From positions 1 to 8,185 of the forward strand of contig NATK01000057.1 in assembly GCA_002085285.1 (NCBI GenBank): 8,185 nt of DNA, read 5' to 3'. This document shows, piece after piece, positions 6,105-8,185 of the stretch. A program made the position numbers and the translations under genes. This stretch comes from Candidatus Latescibacteria bacterium 4484_7 (GTDB lineage: Bacteria > Krumholzibacteriota > Krumholzibacteriia > Krumholzibacteriales > Krumholzibacteriaceae). The notes beneath the pieces are model-generated. The model was not told the origin of the DNA and did no database searches. It saw nothing but the letters and a program-made list of their open reading frames with translations. Position 1 is the stretch's first letter; every line of letters starts with the position of its first letter.

Positions 6105-7040
6105 TCACCCTCCCACGGCCACTTTCAGCCCGTGCCCTCTGAACGCCGCTATTACCCCGCTCATGTCCTCTTTAGAAGGCACATCGGCCATATAAGGCCT
6201 AACTCCCTTCCCGAGCTTCTCGTACTTCGCCAACCAAGCCTTGTGATAAGGCAGGATCCTTACTTCCTCAATTCCAGCGGAGGCGAGGAAAGATGCAGTC
6301 TCTTCGATGTTCTCAGCAGAATCGTTGAAGCCCGGAACGAGCGGAAACCTCGCTACAATAAGCGCGCCTCTCTTCGCTAGGAGCTCGAGATTGTCGAGAA
6401 TCGGCCCGTTAGGAACACCGGTATACCGTTCATGTATGGAACTGTCCATGTGTTTAACATCGAATAGAAAGACATCTACGAGGGGAGCTATCCCGATCAT
6501 CCTCTCGGACGACACGAAACCCGATGTATCCAGGACAGTGCCTATCCCTTCATCTCTGCACATACTAAGGGTCTCAGCGAGAAAATCGAACTGCATCAGG
6601 GGTTCTCCACCCGAAAATGTCGCACCACCCCCCGACTGCTCGTAAAAGATTCGATCCTTTCTGATCTCGCCCATCAATTCATCAGAGTCGATTTCCCTGC
6701 CAACAATCTCTAATGCCTCTGCATAGCAAACCCTTACACACTCACCGCAGAGGTCGCAATTCGCTCTGTCTATCGTAACGGTCCGTCCGGCTTCTGCTAT
6801 TGCACCCTTTGGGCAAACAGCGACACAGTCGAAACATGCGATACACCGATCGTCTGATACAATGATCTCCGGTGATGGATCGATCCCTTCCGGGTTATGG
6901 CACCAGGGACACTTCAACGGACATCCCTTGAAGAAAACGGTCGTCCTTATACCGGGGCCGTCGTGAATGGCGAATCGCTTTATGTCGAATATCAATCCCT
7001 TCAAAACGATCCCTGTCTGTCTGAAGCTCGAGCGACCCAT
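6105..7040 (-). CDS. Glycyl-radical enzyme activating protein (radical SAM, two ferredoxin-type clusters)
   Basis: Activase that uses S-adenosylmethionine and a [4Fe-4S] cluster to abstract hydrogen from the glycine of its partner GRE, encoded immediately downstream. In 311-residue numbering: the HDGPGIRT motif (26-33); the radical-SAM cysteines Cys40, Cys44 and Cys47 (CPLKCPWC); two inserted ferredoxin-type motifs (Cys66/69/72/76 and Cys95/98/101/105); and SGGEP (143-147) for SAM binding. The two extra clusters are typical of activases for non-PFL glycyl radical enzymes; the PFL activase itself lacks them. The outer boundary is the ATG at 7040, which has no recognisable ribosome site. The TTG at 7004 gives MKGLIFDIKRF, the usual family N-terminus, has AGGG 6 bases upstream and yields 299 residues, so it may be the real start. 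The stop is at 6105, 189 bases before the GRE ATG. Confidence 0.95.
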   Translation of the reverse strand: MGRSSFRQTGIVLKGLIFDIKRFAIHDGPGIRTTVFFKGCPLKCPWCHNPEGIDPSPEIIVSDDRCIACFDCVAVCPKGAIAEAGRTVTIDRANCDLCGECVRVCYAEALEIVGREIDSDELMGEIRKDRIFYEQSGGGATFSGGEPLMQFDFLAETLSMCRDEGIGTVLDTSGFVSSERMIGIAPLVDVFLFDVKHMDSSIHERYTGVPNGPILDNLELLAKRGALIVARFPLVPGFNDSAENIEETASFLASAGIEEVRILPYHKAWLAKYEKLGKGVRPYMADVPSKEDMSGVIAAFRGHGLKVAVGG

Positions 7041-7153
7041 CTACACCGGGCAAGGCATAACAGCATCCAAAAATCAAATTCCGGGGCGACAAGATATTAT
7101 CGTTCGAGAGCCATGGCGGTCCCCACAGCCCGAAACCTTTTACACGCGCCCAT

Positions 7154-7172
7154 CTTATCGCCCGCAAAGTGC
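7154..7172. repeat. Direct repeat copy 1 (TTATCGCCCGCAA core)
   Basis: Reads CTTATCGCCCGCAAAGTGC on the plus strand. It shares 16 of 19 bases with the copy at 7208-7226, including 13 consecutive identical bases. The copies start 54 bases apart, about five helical turns, as expected for paired regulator sites. Confidence 0.6.
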
Positions 7173-7179
7173 CATGCCG

Positions 7180-7192
7180 GGTCCCACGGACC
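7180..7192 (-). other. Perfect 5-bp hairpin with 3-base loop
   Basis: The minus strand reads GGTCC GTG GGACC, a GC-rich stem with a tight loop, midway between the two direct repeats. No T-run follows, so it is not a standard intrinsic terminator. It may be an operator dyad or an RNA structure. Confidence 0.4.
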
Positions 7193-7207
7193 TAAGCCTT
7201 ACCTCCC

Positions 7208-7226
7208 TTTATCGCCCGCAAGCTGC
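7208..7226. repeat. Direct repeat copy 2 (TTATCGCCCGCAA core)
   Basis: Reads TTTATCGCCCGCAAGCTGC on the plus strand and matches the copy at 7154-7172 at 16 of 19 positions. It lies just downstream of the MBL stop codon. Confidence 0.6.
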
Positions 7227-7234
7227 AACAAGCC

Positions 7235-7870
7235 CTACAGCTCGAACACCCTGCCGGCGCCTCCTTCTCTGTACGCCCCGGGATACCGGCTCTTCAGCTC
7301 CGACTTGAATTGTGTGCAGTGAGTCGGGACGAGAAGGTCTATCCCTTCCACCGCCTCGAACTCGTCGAAACCATGATACCCTCCAATGAGCGCCTTCACA
7401 GGACCGAATCTCTGTGCTGCCCTTATGATATTCCCTATCCCTGAATGCGAGCACCCGACGATGACTGCCACACCTCCATCGACCTCCACGACGAGCGACT
7501 GCTCGATCTTCTCGAGCTCACCGGTGGAATAGATCCCCTCGTGGATCTTCACCGCCTCATCCACCCTGATCACCTCCGAGAGACCGGAAGGCCCCGAAGC
7601 CGACTTCGGGATATATACCGGCACAGGATTTATCTCGAGGATATCGGATAGACCGCCGGTATGGTCCCAGTGATCGTGAGAGATCAATATCTCTTCGACG
7701 GAGCGGGGATCGATATCGAGCTTTTCCATGTTGCCGAGAAGAATGGAGCCTTTGGCACCCGTGTCGAAGAGGAGCCTGCGGCCGTGTGCAGTGACGAGAG
7801 CGGAAAAGCCCCAATCGGCCTCGAGGTCATCCCGGGCCGACGTGTTGTCATAGACGATCGTAACCTTCAT
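7235..7870 (-). CDS. Small metallo-beta-lactamase-fold hydrolase (dihydropterin/RFAP-synthase-like MBL family)
   Basis: Cytoplasmic metal-dependent hydrolase, 211 residues, no signal peptide. Metal-site motifs in order: Asp36 in LLFDTGA; HDHWDH with His65, His67, Asp69 and His70; His142 in GCSHSGIGN; His166 in GGYHGF; and His184 in PTHCTQ. This pattern, with GCSH and a C-terminal THCT, is that of MBL proteins often named after 7,8-dihydropterin-6-methyl-aminobenzene-phosphate synthase. Most members with that name have no proven substrate, so the name should not be read as function. It is shorter than many relatives (about 250-280 residues) but all the metal-binding motifs are there. The ATG at 7870 has a near-perfect GGGAGGTG site. 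The gene lies 17-18 bases after the trmO-like stop, so the two are very probably co-transcribed. A link to the downstream radical-enzyme genes is possible but the gap is about 195 bases. Confidence 0.92.
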   Translation of the reverse strand: MKVTIVYDNTSARDDLEADWGFSALVTAHGRRLLFDTGAKGSILLGNMEKLDIDPRSVEEILISHDHWDHTGGLSDILEINPVPVYIPKSASGPSGLSEVIRVDEAVKIHEGIYSTGELEKIEQSLVVEVDGGVAVIVGCSHSGIGNIIRAAQRFGPVKALIGGYHGFDEFEAVEGIDLLVPTHCTQFKSELKSRYPGAYREGGAGRVFEL

Positions 7871-7874
7871 CTCA

Positions 7875-7882
7875 CACCTCCC
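7875..7882 (-). promoter_or_regulatory. Strong Shine-Dalgarno site of the MBL gene
   Basis: On the minus strand the sequence reads GGGAGGTG and ends four bases before the ATG at 7870. It is the best ribosome binding site in the window and fixes that start. Confidence 0.85.
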
Positions 7883-7888
7883 TCAAAC

Positions 7889-8185
7889 TCAATAATCGTG
7901 AGGTATCCCCTTTATATGAAGTATCAGATGTTCCATGTCATCAAGCTCTTCGACCCATCCGTAGTTCGCGTCGTCCTTCGAATCGAGCTCCTTGATATAA
8001 GGCTTGATGTCGAGAAGCGGCGTCCCGTCGAACACATCGAGACCGCTCGTTGCGACTTCGTTTCCCTCTATGCCTTTCAGCCTGACAACGCTCAGACCGA
8101 TCCTGTTGGGACGCACGGGTGACCTGCTTGCGAACACCCCAACCTCTGTACCGTAGGCCCAGGGAGGAAAAACCTTCATCTCAGC
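7889..8185 (-). CDS. TrmO/TsaA-family tRNA (t6A37) N6-methyltransferase, C-terminal part; 5' end beyond window
   Basis: SAM-dependent tRNA methyltransferase of the TrmO (YaeB/TsaA) family, which methylates N6-threonylcarbamoyladenosine at position 37 in some tRNAs. The visible 99 codons carry the family signature: GVFASRSPVRPNRIGLSVV, then GLDVFDGTPLLDIKPY. The frame is open through the last base of the window (Ala-Glu before an internal Met at 8179), and a full TrmO-like domain needs roughly 30-40 more N-terminal residues. The Met at 8179 is therefore internal, not the start. The ending (DANYGWVEEL... GIPHDY) is a short tail without an extra domain. The TGA at 7889 is followed closely by the MBL gene. 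The family assignment is strong; the exact tRNA substrate is inferred from the family. Confidence 0.9.
   Translation of the reverse strand, partial: AEMKVFPPWAYGTEVGVFASRSPVRPNRIGLSVVRLKGIEGNEVATSGLDVFDGTPLLDIKPYIKELDSKDDANYGWVEELDDMEHLILHIKGIPHDY

Larger units (their letters stand above)
7041..7234 (-). other. Intergenic region between MBL and activase genes with repeats and a hairpin
   Basis: About 194 bases between the MBL stop and the activase ATG, or 230 if the activase starts at the TTG at 7004. It contains two copies of a 19-base direct repeat, a GGTCC/GGACC hairpin between them, a GGGAGGT motif with no convincing ORF behind it, and an AT-rich patch (7093-7101, GATAATATC on the minus strand) that could be a weak promoter core. 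I see no conserved protein coding here. Confidence 0.6.

Noticed and set aside
5445..6380. 311-codon plus-strand ORF opposite the GRE and activase
   Set aside because: No recognisable domain; it lies antisense to two well-supported genes and its openness follows from their codon pattern.
6895..7167. 90-codon minus-strand ORF overlapping the activase start
   Set aside because: Out of frame with the activase, TTG start, no motif; it runs through the activase's conserved N-terminus in another frame.
7175..7220. Possible leader peptide after the GGGAGGT motif in the MBL-activase gap
   Set aside because: The only starts behind the motif are 13-19 bases away and give 6-10 codon peptides with no regulatory codon pattern.

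Overview
The window looks like prokaryotic chromosomal DNA from an anaerobe. All six genes I can support lie on the minus strand. From high to low coordinates, which is the order of transcription, they are: a TrmO/TsaA-type tRNA methyltransferase (cut by the right edge), a small metallo-beta-lactamase-fold hydrolase, a glycyl-radical-enzyme activase, its glycyl radical enzyme (GRE), a two-domain KaiC-like ATPase, and a hybrid histidine kinase (cut by the left edge). An oxygen-sensitive GRE/activase pair points to strictly anaerobic metabolism. The taxon is uncertain. Heavy use of AGG/AGA and ATA codons and a KaiC/histidine-kinase cassette fit an anaerobic archaeon (euryarchaeal type). A good sigma70-like promoter upstream of kaiC and the DFNN-type hybrid kinase fit a bacterium such as a deltaproteobacterium-like anaerobe equally well. 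I saw no rRNA, tRNA, CRISPR array or transposase.

Right third (about 6100-8185): the trmO-like and MBL genes are 17 bases apart, and the MBL gene has a near-perfect Shine-Dalgarno, so they are probably one transcript. A gap of about 195 bases follows, with a 19-base direct repeat (16/19) flanking a small perfect hairpin. Then comes the activase, a radical-SAM protein with two inserted ferredoxin-type 4Fe-4S motifs.

Middle (about 3550-5915): the 787-residue GRE has the same length, and the same catalytic Cys/Gly positions within about two residues, as B12-independent glycerol dehydratase. However, its active-site loop reads Gly-Cys-Val-Thr where the dehydratase/eliminase-type enzymes have Gly-Cys-Val-Glu. 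The partner pair is clear, but the substrate cannot be named.

Left third (1-3550): an AT-rich stretch of about 340 bases separates the GRE from kaiC. It holds a likely terminator, a degenerate 24-base direct repeat, a perfect 7-base dyad and a sigma70-like promoter. The KaiC-like ATPase overlaps the kinase gene by about 35 bases (GTG start), which suggests translational coupling of a KaiC-kinase signalling pair. There is no KaiA or KaiB in the window. Whether this signalling pair controls the GRE module is an open inference based on adjacency alone.
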